A stretch of DNA of 59,485 nt from Candidatus Bathyarchaeota archaeon (GTDB lineage Archaea > Thermoproteota > Bathyarchaeia > Bathyarchaeales > Bathycorpusculaceae): positions 1 to 59,485 of the forward strand of contig JAOZIE010000017.1 of NCBI GenBank assembly GCA_026014485.1, read 5' to 3'. The position numbers and the translations under genes are program-made. This document shows, piece by piece, positions 40,937-49,238 of this stretch (position 1 is the first letter of the stretch; every line of letters starts with the position of its first letter). The notes beneath the pieces were generated by a model. It did no database searches. It was not told where the DNA came from and saw only the letters and a program-made list of their open reading frames with translations.

Positions 40937-42589
40937 ATGAGTCAAACTCAAACTGAAACCGAAATGTTCTGTTGGCAATGTGAGCAAACCGCCAAAGGCA
41001 CCGGCTGCACAGCTTTTGGTGTATGCGGAAAATCGCCCCAAGTAGCCCAACTCCAAGACCTACTAATCTACGTGCTCAAAGGGTTATCGCAGGTTACGCT
41101 GGAAGCCCGCAAACTCGGCATAAAAGACGAAAAAACCGACCTATTCATCACCGAAGCAGCATTCGTCACCCTCACAAACGTGAACTTCGACCCAGACAGC
41201 ATCACACGATACCTGCAGTTAGCAGTTGAAGCCCGCGAAAACCTAAAAAAGAAAATTGCACCCGCAGGCAAAAAAACAGGCTTCGACCAAGCAGCAGCTT
41301 TACAGCTGGAAAAAACAATCGAAGCCATGGCAGAACAGGGCAAAAAACACGGCATACACGCAGACTCCACATTGGACCCTGACTTGCGTGGGTTGCAGTG
41401 GCTGCTGATCTACGGCGTAAAGGGCGTAGCGGCATACGCTTACCACGCTTACCGATTAGGCGAAAAAGACAACCAAGTCTTCGAATTCATCCAACAAGCC
41501 CTCGCAGCAACCCTCAACAAAAACCTTGGCGTAAACGACTTCGTTAACTTAGCCCTAAAATGCGGCGAAATAAACATCCTTGCCATGCAACTCCTTGACG
41601 CAGCAAACACCAAAACCTACGGACACCCCGTCCCAACCAAAGTCCCACTCGGACACAAAAAAGGCAAAGCCATCCTCGTCTCGGGACACGACCTCAAAGA
41701 CTTAGACGCCCTCCTCAAGCAAACCGAAGGCAAAGGCATCACCGTCTACACCCACGGCGAAATGCTTCCCGCACACGGCTACCCCCAACTCAAAAAGCAC
41801 CTCCACTTCTACGGACACTACGGCACCGCATGGCAAAACCAAATCCGCGAATTTCCCAACTTCCCAGGCGCAATCCTCATGACCACCAACTGCATCCAAA
41901 AACCCGCCGAAACCTACAAAGAAAACATCTTTACAACTGGACCAGTCGGTTGGCCAGACGTTCCACATATCCCCGATGAAGACTTCACCCCAGTCATAAA
42001 CAAAGCCCTATCCATGCGGGGATTCACAGAGGACACTGAAGGCAAAACCGTCACGGTGGGCTTTGCCAGAAACGCCGTTCTCGGAGTAGCAGACGCAGTA
42101 ATAGATGCAGTCAAAAAGGGGCACATCAAGCACTTTTTCCTCGTTGGCGGCTGCGACGGCGCAAAACCAGGACGCAGTTACTACACCGAATTCGTGGATA
42201 AAGCACCAAAAGACACCGTTATCTTGACGTTGGCATGTGGCAAATTCCGCTTTTTCGACAAAGAACTCGGCGACATAGACGGTATCCCCCGACTGCTAGA
42301 CATCGGGCAATGCAACGACGCATACTCGGCTGTGGTGATTGCACAAGCATTGGCAAAAGCTTTCGGCGTTGGCTTAAACGAGCTGCCGCTGTCGATGATT
42401 ATTTCGTGGTACGAGCAGAAAGCCGTAGCAATCCTGCTTTCACTACTGTACTTAGGTGTCAAAAACATCCGTTTAGGACCAAGCCTGCCAGCATTCATAA
42501 CTCCCAACGTGCTGAAAGTGCTAGTAGACAACTTCAATATTATGCCCATAAAAACAGCCAACGAAGACCTCAGAACAATTCTAGGTTAA
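40937..42589 (+). CDS. hcp: Hybrid-cluster protein (hydroxylamine reductase)
   Basis: The 550-residue protein is Hcp, which carries a [4Fe-4S] cluster and a hybrid Fe-S-O cluster and reduces hydroxylamine and, in some bacteria, nitric oxide. The N-terminal motif is C-x2-C-x8-C-x5-C (FCWQCEQTAKGTGCTAFGVC), the class I pattern. Hybrid-cluster ligands are visible in SGHDLKD, THGEMLPAHG, TTNCIQKP, GGCDGAKPGR, ACGKFRFF, IGQCNDAYSA and SWYEQKAVA. AAGGTGA lies 9 bases before the ATG. An iron-sulfur flavoprotein gene is convergent downstream. Confidence 0.95.
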   Translation: MSQTQTETEMFCWQCEQTAKGTGCTAFGVCGKSPQVAQLQDLLIYVLKGLSQVTLEARKLGIKDEKTDLFITEAAFVTLTNVNFDPDSITRYLQLAVEARENLKKKIAPAGKKTGFDQAAALQLEKTIEAMAEQGKKHGIHADSTLDPDLRGLQWLLIYGVKGVAAYAYHAYRLGEKDNQVFEFIQQALAATLNKNLGVNDFVNLALKCGEINILAMQLLDAANTKTYGHPVPTKVPLGHKKGKAILVSGHDLKDLDALLKQTEGKGITVYTHGEMLPAHGYPQLKKHLHFYGHYGTAWQNQIREFPNFPGAILMTTNCIQKPAETYKENIFTTGPVGWPDVPHIPDEDFTPVINKALSMRGFTEDTEGKTVTVGFARNAVLGVADAVIDAVKKGHIKHFFLVGGCDGAKPGRSYYTEFVDKAPKDTVILTLACGKFRFFDKELGDIDGIPRLLDIGQCNDAYSAVVIAQALAKAFGVGLNELPLSMIISWYEQKAVAILLSLLYLGVKNIRLGPSLPAFITPNVLKVLVDNFNIMPIKTANEDLRTILG

Positions 42590-42599
42590 ACGCTTTCAA

Positions 42600-42627
42600 G
42601 TTTTTCCCTTTTTCTCTTTTTTGCTCC
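42600..42627 (+). terminator. Poly-T terminator after hcp
   Basis: A pyrimidine-rich stretch with TTTTT, TTTTT and TTTTTT runs follows the hcp stop by about 10 bases without a hairpin. Runs of T on the non-template strand are the standard archaeal termination signal. Confidence 0.5.
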
Positions 42628-42659
42628 GAGAAAAAAACGGTGTTAAGGTAGGCAGAGCT

Positions 42660-43235
42660 TTATGCTTTTATTTTTTTGATGAGCCACGCCATGTTTCTGC
42701 CCAGCGTTTCCATGGTTTTCAAGCCTTCCTCGTCTGCTTCAACGTCGCCTTTTTTGTTGCCCAAGCCTATGTTCCAGTAGCTGCTGCCTGGGACAATCAT
42801 CTGGTTAATCAGGAAGAAATGGTTAATTGCATTAAAGGTAGGCATTCCGCCTGCACGGCGAACCGCCACAACAGCAGCACCCACTTTATATTTAAGCATG
42901 TCAGGTTGGGCTCTGGCGACAAATCCTGCCCTGTCTATGAGAGCCTTCATTTCAGGAGACATCATGCTAAAGTAAGTCGGCGACCCCAAAAGTATGCCGT
43001 CTGCTTTGGCCATTTTTTGGATGTACTCGTTGACTTTATCGTCCTCGATGATGCAGCGTTGGTTTTTTGTTTCAAAACAGGCTCTGCAGACCGTGCAGCC
43101 GCGGATTTGCTGTCCCGCAAGCTGAACCAACTCGGTTTCTATGCCTTCTGACTCCAAAGTTTGCAGTGTCCTTCTGAGAAGTATAGCGGTGTTTCCGTCT
43201 TTTCGGGCGCTTCCATTGAATGCTACAACTTTCAT
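42660..43235 (-). CDS. Iron-sulfur flavoprotein / NADPH-dependent FMN reductase family
   Basis: The 191-residue protein has a flavodoxin-like fold: MKVVAFNGSARKDGNTAILL binds FMN phosphate and GSPTYFSMMSPEMKALIDRA lies near the isoalloxazine. The compact cysteine cluster GCTVCRACFETKNQRC (C-x2-C-x2-C-x6-C) is that of the archaeal iron-sulfur flavoprotein, which binds [4Fe-4S]. The start at 43235 is preferred over 43244. It may accept or donate electrons to Hcp, which is encoded convergently. Confidence 0.88.
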   Translation of the reverse strand: MKVVAFNGSARKDGNTAILLRRTLQTLESEGIETELVQLAGQQIRGCTVCRACFETKNQRCIIEDDKVNEYIQKMAKADGILLGSPTYFSMMSPEMKALIDRAGFVARAQPDMLKYKVGAAVVAVRRAGGMPTFNAINHFFLINQMIVPGSSYWNIGLGNKKGDVEADEEGLKTMETLGRNMAWLIKKIKA

Positions 43236-43518
43236 AACTGTCACTCCGACTGATGCCTATCTCTGGGAACCATAAAAAAGTAGCGCGAAAACTAAAAACC
43301 GCCTAGGCGACGTGGCTGAAAACTCGGTTCCATTTTTGGCTTTTGCCCCGTTTTGGTTTACATCCAGCAAAGCATTTGATGTTGGCAGCTGCGGGGAACC
43401 CTGAAGATTTTCTCGTCGGAGAAACCTTCCTTGCCTGTATATTGCCCGTTTTGTGGGTTAACCTTGCTAAACCTTATAACGTTAAACATAGGATGAGAAT
43501 CAGCGAGGATAAACCGAG

Positions 43519-44064
43519 TTGGCAATAGGTCAATCCCAGTTTCCAAGAACGTTACCAAAAATAACTTCTGCAAAAACCGTCGGCTTAATCAGCGACACTC
43601 ATATTCCTTCCCGCGCTAAAGCAATCCCTGAGTACGTCTTCAGAGTCTTCGAAAATGTTGATTACATTATTCACGCAGGGGATTTGGTTGATTTATCCGT
43701 AATTGAGGAGTTAGAGCGGTGTGCTCCAGTTCTTGCAGTACACGGCAACATGGATTCTGCCAATTTGTGCAGTGTGCTGCCTGAAGTGGACTCGATGAAG
43801 CTTATGGACTATAAAATCGGCGTCATCCACGACCCCGGTTCCCTTTACGGCATGGAAAAACTGCGCGAGGTCGCCAAACAAAACCTGTTTGATGTTCTTG
43901 TTTTTGGACACACACATTCCTCTAGCGTCAAATGGGAAGGCAAAACCCTCTTTGTCAACCCCGGAAGCCCCACCTGCCCTGAACCGCCCTTCCTTTGTAA
44001 ACCCACAGTCGGGCTTCTAAAAATAACTAAACAAGCTGTAACCCCTGAAATAATTCACATATAA
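43519..44064 (+). CDS. YfcE/MJ0936-type metallophosphoesterase
   Basis: The 181-residue protein is a small phosphodiesterase. Metal motifs are VGLISDTHIPSRA, IIHAGDLVD, AVHGNMD, and GHTHSSSVKWEG. The family usually has a second GH-type His strand; here IGVIHDPGSLYG carries His-Asp. It starts at TTG 43519, with GAGGAT about 10 bases upstream and an AACCTTATAACG TATA box near 43472-43483. Substrate unknown. Confidence 0.88.
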   Translation: MAIGQSQFPRTLPKITSAKTVGLISDTHIPSRAKAIPEYVFRVFENVDYIIHAGDLVDLSVIEELERCAPVLAVHGNMDSANLCSVLPEVDSMKLMDYKIGVIHDPGSLYGMEKLREVAKQNLFDVLVFGHTHSSSVKWEGKTLFVNPGSPTCPEPPFLCKPTVGLLKITKQAVTPEIIHI

Positions 44065-44286
44065 CCTTGTCTGAAGAGTACTGTTAGACAATAATTGTTT
44101 TTTCTGTTTTCTCTTACGCCCAGTAAGCAGGCAAAAGTCTCGTTTTCTCCTAAACAGACTGCACTTACGGTGTAATTGTTTCACTTTAACTATCCCCTCT
44201 TCCCTGTTTGTAGCAGTCGTTTCTGGCTGCGCTTTAAAAGTAACTTCCGCAGAATGACCAACACAGGAACATCGGAGGCATAAAAT

Positions 44287-44424
44287 TTGGAGCAATGTCA
44301 AAACCCGTGGAAAAACACATGCCACAGCGAAAACATAAAACTGTACATTCAGGTTAAAGGCGAGAAACTGCCCATCTGCCAACAATGCTGGATTAACCTT
44401 GCAGATAAAGGAGTGGAGTGGTGA
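44287..44424 (+). CDS. 45-residue zinc-binding small protein
   Basis: A TTG at 44287 behind a perfect GGAGG site (44274-44278, spacing 8) opens a 45-codon frame that ends at 44424. The product has four cysteines in two pairs: EQCQNPWKNTCH at the N-terminus and PICQQCWINLADKG near the end, typical of a minimal zinc ribbon. A GCTTTAAAAG TATA box near 44230-44238 is well spaced. Its stop abuts the LSm-like gene, suggesting an operon. The family is not known to me. Confidence 0.6.
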   Translation: MEQCQNPWKNTCHSENIKLYIQVKGEKLPICQQCWINLADKGVEW

Positions 44425-44430
44425 GTGCGC

Positions 44431-44670
44431 ATGGAGAGTTTTAGTTTGAACAGCGCTAAATCCTTCATAGGCAAAAACGTTAACCTACACCTGAAAGACG
44501 GTTCAGTTATAGTTAACGTGCACCTGACGAGCATCCGAAAAGGCAACTTCGGGAAAGGAAACTTGCTTGAATACACGCCTTACGGAAACCGCAAGTTATC
44601 TCTTTTGCCTCTGAGGACTGTGGCTTGGGCGGAGTTGCTGAACCTTAATCTCATGAACATGGCTGGCTAA
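44431..44670 (+). CDS. LSm-like small protein
   Basis: The 79-residue protein resembles an Sm/LSm barrel: FIGKNVNLHLKDGSVIVNVH has the Sm1 pattern (hydrophobic strand, K-D-G turn) and GNRKLSLLPLRTVAWAELLN is in place of Sm2. It lacks the canonical archaeal Sm2 IRG motif, so it is a distant relative at best. It begins at ATG 44431 (GTG 44425 is possible), immediately after the 45-residue zinc protein. Confidence 0.6.
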   Translation: MESFSLNSAKSFIGKNVNLHLKDGSVIVNVHLTSIRKGNFGKGNLLEYTPYGNRKLSLLPLRTVAWAELLNLNLMNMAG

Positions 44671-44729
44671 ACACGCTGATTGCGAAGCGTTTTGAGGACA
44701 GACAAAAACCGACAAGGTTGGGGGCTATA

Positions 44730-45401
44730 TTGTTGACCAACGTAATAATCCATAATTCAATCAGTTTAGATGGTTCTTTAGTGAACTTCATTCCCAACAT
44801 GGAATTACACTATTCGATTGCTGCAAAGTTCAAGCCTGATGCTCATCTGGTGGGTTCTAACACCGTGAAAGTAGGGATTCAAATGTTCCAGAAGGAGATT
44901 CCTGCTGAAGAAGACAGAGATTTCGTTAAACCTAACCGTGAAAGTGCTTTGGTTTATTGGGTTATCCCAGACTCTAATGGTGCACTAAAGGGTTTGCTTC
45001 ATGTCTGTAGGCGCTTTGATTACTGCAAAGATGTTATTGTGTTAGTTTCTGAGAAAACCCCTGATGATTATTTGAGTTATCTTACGGAAAGGCATTATGA
45101 TTACTTCGTTGTCGGAAAAGACCACGTTGACCTCAAGACGTCTCTTGAGGTTCTTGCTGAAAAATACGCCATAACGACGGTGTTGACTGATGCGGGAAGA
45201 ATACTGACAAATCTGCTGTTGCAACAAGGTTTGGTGTCTGAGGTTAGCTTGCTGATTCACCCTGTAATCGTTGGGAAGGAGCCCTATCGTGTTTTTGATC
45301 AGATTGAAGGAAGCTACGCTTTGGCTCTGAAGAACAGTGTACCTTTGGAGAACAATTTTGTATGGTTAACTTACACCGTTAAGGCTGGCGATGAGAAATA
45401 G
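44730..45401 (+). CDS. RibD C-terminal/dihydrofolate-reductase-like reductase
   Basis: The protein of about 223 residues has the RibD-C fold: VIIHNSISLDGSLVNF at the N-terminus, then a central KPDAHLVGSNTVKVG, the cofactor-side TVLTDAGRILTNLLLQQGLV and SEVSLLIHPVIVGKEPYRVF. Members include the archaeal diaminopyrimidine reductase of riboflavin synthesis and dihydrofolate reductase-like enzymes. No riboflavin gene is adjacent, so the substrate is open. The TTG at 44730 follows GGGGG. Confidence 0.83.
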   Translation: MLTNVIIHNSISLDGSLVNFIPNMELHYSIAAKFKPDAHLVGSNTVKVGIQMFQKEIPAEEDRDFVKPNRESALVYWVIPDSNGALKGLLHVCRRFDYCKDVIVLVSEKTPDDYLSYLTERHYDYFVVGKDHVDLKTSLEVLAEKYAITTVLTDAGRILTNLLLQQGLVSEVSLLIHPVIVGKEPYRVFDQIEGSYALALKNSVPLENNFVWLTYTVKAGDEK

Positions 45402-45464
45402 GATGCATGTTTTTGTGGCGCCATTAAATAATGCTGATATAGCCTTTGTAAGAATATATTTTTC

Positions 45465-45848
45465 ATGCGCTGTGCTCGTTGCGGAATCTGTTGTCGGGAA
45501 ACCGACATGTTGCTTTCTGAAGAGGACATTACACGGTTAGAAAAGCAAGGTTTCACACGGGAGTTTTTTGTTCGGTTCGACAGAGAAGGTTACGCGTTGC
45601 TGCGTAATCGCCAAGGGTGCTGTGTATTTTACGATACCCAAAAGCGGGGTTGCAGCGTTTACGCTTTTAGACCTTCTGGATGCCGCGTTTACCCAGTGAT
45701 TTTCGACGAAGAAAACGGTGTAGTGGTGGACTCTATCTGTCACGCTCAGGCAACCATATCTGAGGCAGAAAAGCTGCGGCGTGGAAAACAGGTGCTTAGG
45801 CTGCTGGAGAAAATCGACGCAGAAGCCAAAAGCAGACGTTCCAAATGA
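45465..45848 (+). CDS. YkgJ-type cysteine-cluster protein
   Basis: The 127-residue protein matches the CxxCxxCC family (YkgJ/UPF0153). It opens MRCARCGICCRETDM, followed by GCCVFYDTQKRGCSVYAFRP, SGCRVYPVIF and SICHAQ, giving about nine cysteines likely to bind zinc or an iron-sulfur cluster. Function in the family is unknown. An AT-rich TTAAATAA box near 45423-45431 precedes it. Confidence 0.85.
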   Translation: MRCARCGICCRETDMLLSEEDITRLEKQGFTREFFVRFDREGYALLRNRQGCCVFYDTQKRGCSVYAFRPSGCRVYPVIFDEENGVVVDSICHAQATISEAEKLRRGKQVLRLLEKIDAEAKSRRSK

Positions 45849-45860
45849 ACCTTCGGCGAT

Positions 45861-46040
45861 TCAGTATCTGTTTGTTTTTGAAGAAGCTATCTCTTCTTTA
45901 CACTGCTGACACACGTTTCTGGTTTTATTCTGCAGTTCAGCAATTGGTATTACGCTGACGCTGATTAGTTTGCCGCATCGGTCGCATGAAATACGGATTT
46001 CAGCGACGCGACTGTTTGACTGTGCAATTTCAATGGGCAA
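45861..46040 (-). CDS. 59-residue zinc-ribbon protein
   Basis: On the minus strand a TTG at 46040 with GGAGG at 46049-46053 (spacing 8) opens a 59-codon frame. The protein reads as a single zinc ribbon: ISCDRCGKLISVSV then NVCQQCKEEIASS, with 20-odd residues between the CxxC pairs. The strong ribosome-binding site and intact ribbon support a real gene. It is convergent with the YkgJ-type gene. Family unknown. Confidence 0.62.
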   Translation of the reverse strand: MPIEIAQSNSRVAEIRISCDRCGKLISVSVIPIAELQNKTRNVCQQCKEEIASSKTNRY

Positions 46041-46123
46041 TTCTTATGCCTCCCTGTTTATTCTCATGTGAAACAAGATTTGCTGTTGAGCCGTTTTGCC
46101 TAAAGGGCTACATTTACTGAAGT

Positions 46124-46276
46124 TCAGATTGTTTTTTCTTCTCTTTGGACGCTTTCTTTATCCATCAAATACTTGATGTACTCGGGGATGGTTCGATCGG
46201 TTTCTTTAGCTTTCGTCTGTATACAGTGGTAGACTTCATCTGTAACGCATATAGTTCGATATCCCTTGCGCGGCAA
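46124..46276 (-). CDS. 50-residue ribbon-helix-helix-like protein
   Basis: A TTG at 46276 with AGGAGG at 46285-46290 (spacing 8) opens a 50-codon frame. The strand-helix-helix pattern GYRTICVTDEVYHCIQTKAK then RTIPEYIKYLMDKE is that of MetJ/Arc-type (RHH) antitoxin-like DNA-binding proteins. The N-terminus aligns position by position with the divergent gene at 46462. It may be a transcriptional regulator; no toxin is adjacent. Confidence 0.62.
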   Translation of the reverse strand: MPRKGYRTICVTDEVYHCIQTKAKETDRTIPEYIKYLMDKESVQREEKTI

Positions 46277-46461
46277 TCCGTTTTCCTCCTTTATTCTCCC
46301 CGTACTTTACGGTACTTCCTAATATAAACGTTTATTGCATCATGAAATGTTACACGCGAATTGTGTGCTATGTGTGCTACACTTGTGTTTGTTGTTGTTT
46401 GAATGTTAAAACTTAAATAGTGAGAGTTCCGTACATTACGAATTAACAGAGGGGACATTTA

Positions 46462-46644
46462 ACGCCAAAACATGGCTTCAAAAGCATCACGGTGAAGGCC
46501 GAAATTTACGATTACTTCTTTAACGAGTGGCTTAAAGTTAAAGAGGAATACACCATAAAGAAGGGCATTCGAAGTTTTTCAGCTTACGTCACTTACCGTC
46601 TGAGTGAACTAATGAGCGCCGACAAGAAGCGTAGCCAACGATAA
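46462..46644 (+). CDS. Small RHH-like protein with ACG at the start position
   Basis: The frame gives up to 60 residues ending at 46644. The sequence reads GFKSITVKAEIYDYFFNEWL, then KVKEEYTIKKGIRSFSAYVT and YRLSELM, a strand-helix-helix form. The N-terminal TPKHGFKSITV aligns with MPRKGYRTICV of the divergent gene, so translation should begin at 46462, where the codon is ACG. GAGGGG at 46449-46454 sits 7 bases upstream and ACTTAAATAG near 46410 is a TATA box. The first ordinary start, GTG at 46492, would lose the conserved strand. Confidence 0.58.
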   Translation, partial: TPKHGFKSITVKAEIYDYFFNEWLKVKEEYTIKKGIRSFSAYVTYRLSELMSADKKRSQR

Positions 46645-46652
46645 TCTTGAAA

Positions 46653-46704
46653 CAACTTCAGTTGCTTTTTTTTACTTAGGTCTTGACCTTAAGTCTCTTT
46701 TTTT
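46653..46704 (+). terminator. Tandem hairpin-T-tract terminators
   Basis: CAAC-TTCA-GTTG (46653-46664) is followed by eight T residues, then ACTTAGGTC-TT-GACCTTAAGT (46674-46694, one bulge) is followed by seven T residues. Two terminator-like structures directly follow the small RHH-like gene. Confidence 0.55.
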
Positions 46705-46887
46705 GATAACCCCTATTTAACGATAGCGTATTTGCAGAAATTTCTCTTTCTTATAGGTGTGTTCTTTGAAGGACGCCTTTGCCAAACAGATGTGCGCGTA
46801 GAAAACAGTGTTTCCTTTTAACCTTACAGTTTATTGTTTTTGTTGTCTGCGTTTTTCATCAACGGATCTGCTAAAAAATAACTTTGG

Positions 46888-47172
46888 TTAGTCAGTTTTG
46901 AGGTTAGCCAGAACCGTTTTCATTTGGGCTTGGCATTCTCTACATTTTTCCATGAACTGCTCATGTTCAAGTGGACCGACGATGTCGCATACGATTTTTT
47001 GTTCTCCTTCGTAGTTGAAGCAGCACATGGGGGCGTGCTTGGTTTCTTTGTAGGCTCCGTTTATAACTTTAAGTTCGGTGATGACGTTTTTGGCTTTTTC
47101 TTCGTCAGTTTCAGTGCCCATGTATTCCAGTTCATATAAGACATGGTTTAGCCGTTTTCTTACACTTGTCAT
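46888..47172 (-). CDS. Small hypothetical protein with Cys pairs
   Basis: The 94-residue protein is mainly helical, opening MTSVRKRLNHVLYELEYMG, with a predicted coiled coil at about 5-45, a CCFNYEGEQKIVCDIVGPLE middle section and a CRECQAQMKTVLANL end. The four cysteines could bind metal. An ATATAAAG element on the minus strand near 47214-47221 serves as TATA box. The start at 47172 is preferred over 47199. No family is recognised. Confidence 0.6.
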   Translation of the reverse strand: MTSVRKRLNHVLYELEYMGTETDEEKAKNVITELKVINGAYKETKHAPMCCFNYEGEQKIVCDIVGPLEHEQFMEKCRECQAQMKTVLANLKTD

Positions 47173-47362
47173 CTGGATTATCCCCAGTTGTTTCATCAAA
47201 CGGCTAAACGTGAGATATAAAGTGTATCCCGCGGAGACAGGGAAAATATTGTATTACGCGCCAAAATCGCGGACTTCTGGGCAAACCACAATTAACCTTT
47301 CGTTGGCACTTTTCAAAAACAAAACGAGGGCTTTGGGTCTCTTAACCTTAGGTAGATTTGGT

Positions 47363-48628
47363 TTACTTGGAGAACTGCTCGTCAGCATTACATATTAACA
47401 ATCCGCCTGCCAACGAAAAAACCAGCGAAGCAACTAGGATACCCCATGGAATAGCCAGTTGGTAGGCTTCAAGCGAAGTTTTCACCAAAACTAGGTTCAC
47501 AATTAACGGCAAGATGACAGTTAATATGACAAACGCCTGCCCCTTTTTCTTCACAGCCATCGCAGTCCCTGCAAATCCCAATGCTGACGATAGAAACGCC
47601 AACAAAGCCAGTATCGTCCAATCAAACCCGTGTAGGGCTCCGTCTAACCCCACAAGCCCCCAATAGAGGCTTACGATGGACGCAGCCGCCAATAGGATGC
47701 TTCCGAAAACTGGAAAACGGGCATTCCTTGGTAACGGCGTGTTGCTTGGTTTTTTGAACAGAACGAACCTGAAAATCAACATGGCAAACACCGCTCCTAC
47801 CCCAATTATTATGGCGTATTCCCAGATGGGCTGGTTTGCGTTGTGGGCGAAGCTGAATCCTGTGCATGTTGTTGTCCATCCTTCTTGGGCGACACCTACG
47901 GGGATGTAGGCTGTGGGTGACCAAGTTGAAACGTTGGCTGAATACACGCCTTCTGGTGATGTTTCCTGTGCCTTCACGCCGTTTATGGTTACGTCTAAGC
48001 CGTGAGCGATTTTAGGCAGAAACGTTTGACCAGAGTATGTTGCTGACGCTGGCAAGGTTAACCCTTTTTCGGGGATAAGTAGGTAAGTCACGTTCACTGT
48101 AACTGCTGTTGTTCCAAGATTACTTGTTTCATGGTTCAGTAGTGCGACGTGGAAGGTGTCCCACCAGATGGTTAACGGTTTTGAGGAGAGCCCGTACAGG
48201 TTGTTGTCCACGTCTAGAAGGGTTGAATTCCACTCTGTGTCATTCTGCATAGTAAGTTTAGTAACGTTGAACGTTAGAATATCTGCGGTAGATGACGAAT
48301 AGTTGAAGGCGAATACACCTGCAGTTATGTTTTCCTCCAGCGTTGCTACACGTGTGCCGTTCTCTGATGTTACCTCGATTGTGGCAGTGGCATTGCTGAT
48401 TAATTGTCCTGCTTGGTTGCCGTAAGTCCACTGAGCTTCAAACGAAAGAGTCCAGTTTCGCCCAGCCGGCGCGTACAACACGGTATCCTCAGTTGTTGGC
48501 TTAACCGTAACCCAGTAGTTGTCCGCTGTCTCTGCTTTGGCTGTTAAGAGGAAAGTCGGGGCTAACACCAGCAATATCAAAAGGCATCCTACGGCAACGC
48601 GTGAAACGGTTTTCTTTTTTTGAATCAT
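47363..48628 (-). CDS. Surface protein with C-terminal membrane region
   Basis: The 421-residue protein has a signal peptide (VGCLLILLVLAPTFLLTAKA), an extracellular beta-rich part of about 240 residues with many N-x-S/T sequons, and then about five transmembrane helices from about 265 to the end. No enzyme motif is visible. The membrane portion is compact and hydrophobic, resembling uncharacterised archaeal membrane proteins. It is alone between a small protein gene and a nuclease-like gene. Confidence 0.65.
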   Translation of the reverse strand: MIQKKKTVSRVAVGCLLILLVLAPTFLLTAKAETADNYWVTVKPTTEDTVLYAPAGRNWTLSFEAQWTYGNQAGQLISNATATIEVTSENGTRVATLEENITAGVFAFNYSSSTADILTFNVTKLTMQNDTEWNSTLLDVDNNLYGLSSKPLTIWWDTFHVALLNHETSNLGTTAVTVNVTYLLIPEKGLTLPASATYSGQTFLPKIAHGLDVTINGVKAQETSPEGVYSANVSTWSPTAYIPVGVAQEGWTTTCTGFSFAHNANQPIWEYAIIIGVGAVFAMLIFRFVLFKKPSNTPLPRNARFPVFGSILLAAASIVSLYWGLVGLDGALHGFDWTILALLAFLSSALGFAGTAMAVKKKGQAFVILTVILPLIVNLVLVKTSLEAYQLAIPWGILVASLVFSLAGGLLICNADEQFSK

Positions 48629-48708
48629 TGAAGTTTCAAGCATCAGTTCAGTCTAATAAAAATATCTGAAGACCGTTCCCGCTGGGTAAACAAAAACCCA
48701 TTTGTCTT

Positions 48709-49041
48709 TTACTCATCATCGACGTTGAGGAACCTTTTGATGGCCGCCATAATTTCTTTAAGTGCCTTCTCGGTCAGCGGGGGGTCATAAGGGATTCTGA
48801 GGACTTCCCAGCCTTGCATCTCCAGCAACTCGTCTATTTCTGCATCCCGCTGCTGCGCCTTGTCTTTTCTGTGAACTTGGACGCCGTCGAGGTAGACGAT
48901 TTTTCGTTTGTTAAGCCAGCAGAAATCGGGAATGGTCGATTTAAGAATTATAGGCTGCTGGGTTACCATACCGCCCGTTAACCCTTGAGCGCTTAAGGCT
49001 TTGAAGACTTCTATTTCGGCGTTGCTGACTTTCGGGTGCAT
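48709..49041 (-). CDS. Vsr/DUF559-like PD-(D/E)XK nuclease domain protein
   Basis: The 110-residue protein resembles the very-short-patch-repair/DUF559 nuclease fold. The core reads STIPDFCWLNKRKIVYLDGVQVHRK, where the Asp of IPD and Asp-Gly preceding Gln-Val-His are family-like catalytic positions, then RDAEIDELLEMQGWEVLRIPYDPP, the usual closing helix-strand. The family usually has Glu-x-Asp-Gly; here it is Tyr-Leu-Asp-Gly. No cognate methyltransferase is near, so it is probably a solitary or repurposed nuclease. Confidence 0.7.
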   Translation of the reverse strand: MHPKVSNAEIEVFKALSAQGLTGGMVTQQPIILKSTIPDFCWLNKRKIVYLDGVQVHRKDKAQQRDAEIDELLEMQGWEVLRIPYDPPLTEKALKEIMAAIKRFLNVDDE

Positions 49042-49238
49042 TCGGCTCTTATAGCTCAAACTCAATTTCCCCAGTTTCGCTTGTAACTATACTTCTCTCC
49101 TTAAAGAACCTTCAAGCTTCGACCGCATTTCCCCAGAACGCAACTATCCGCAGATGCGGAAAAGGCTCATTGTAATCTTCATTTTAAGCTGTTGCTCCTG
49201 TAAAGGTTTATATCGGGAAACCGTTTGCTCAAGAATCG

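Noticed and set aside
43311-43375. Possible third, inverted copy of the dispersed repeat
   Set aside because: Only about 20 bases resemble the reverse complement of copy B (TTTTG-CCCG-TTTGGT); too short and degenerate to call.
43358-43573. Minus-strand 71-codon frame upstream of the phosphoesterase
   Set aside because: It overlaps the promoter and start of the plus-strand phosphoesterase gene and shows no domain.
47078-47398. Plus-strand frame overlapping two minus-strand genes
   Set aside because: Its apparent start region contains the minus-strand TATA box of the 47172 gene; the product has no recognised domain.
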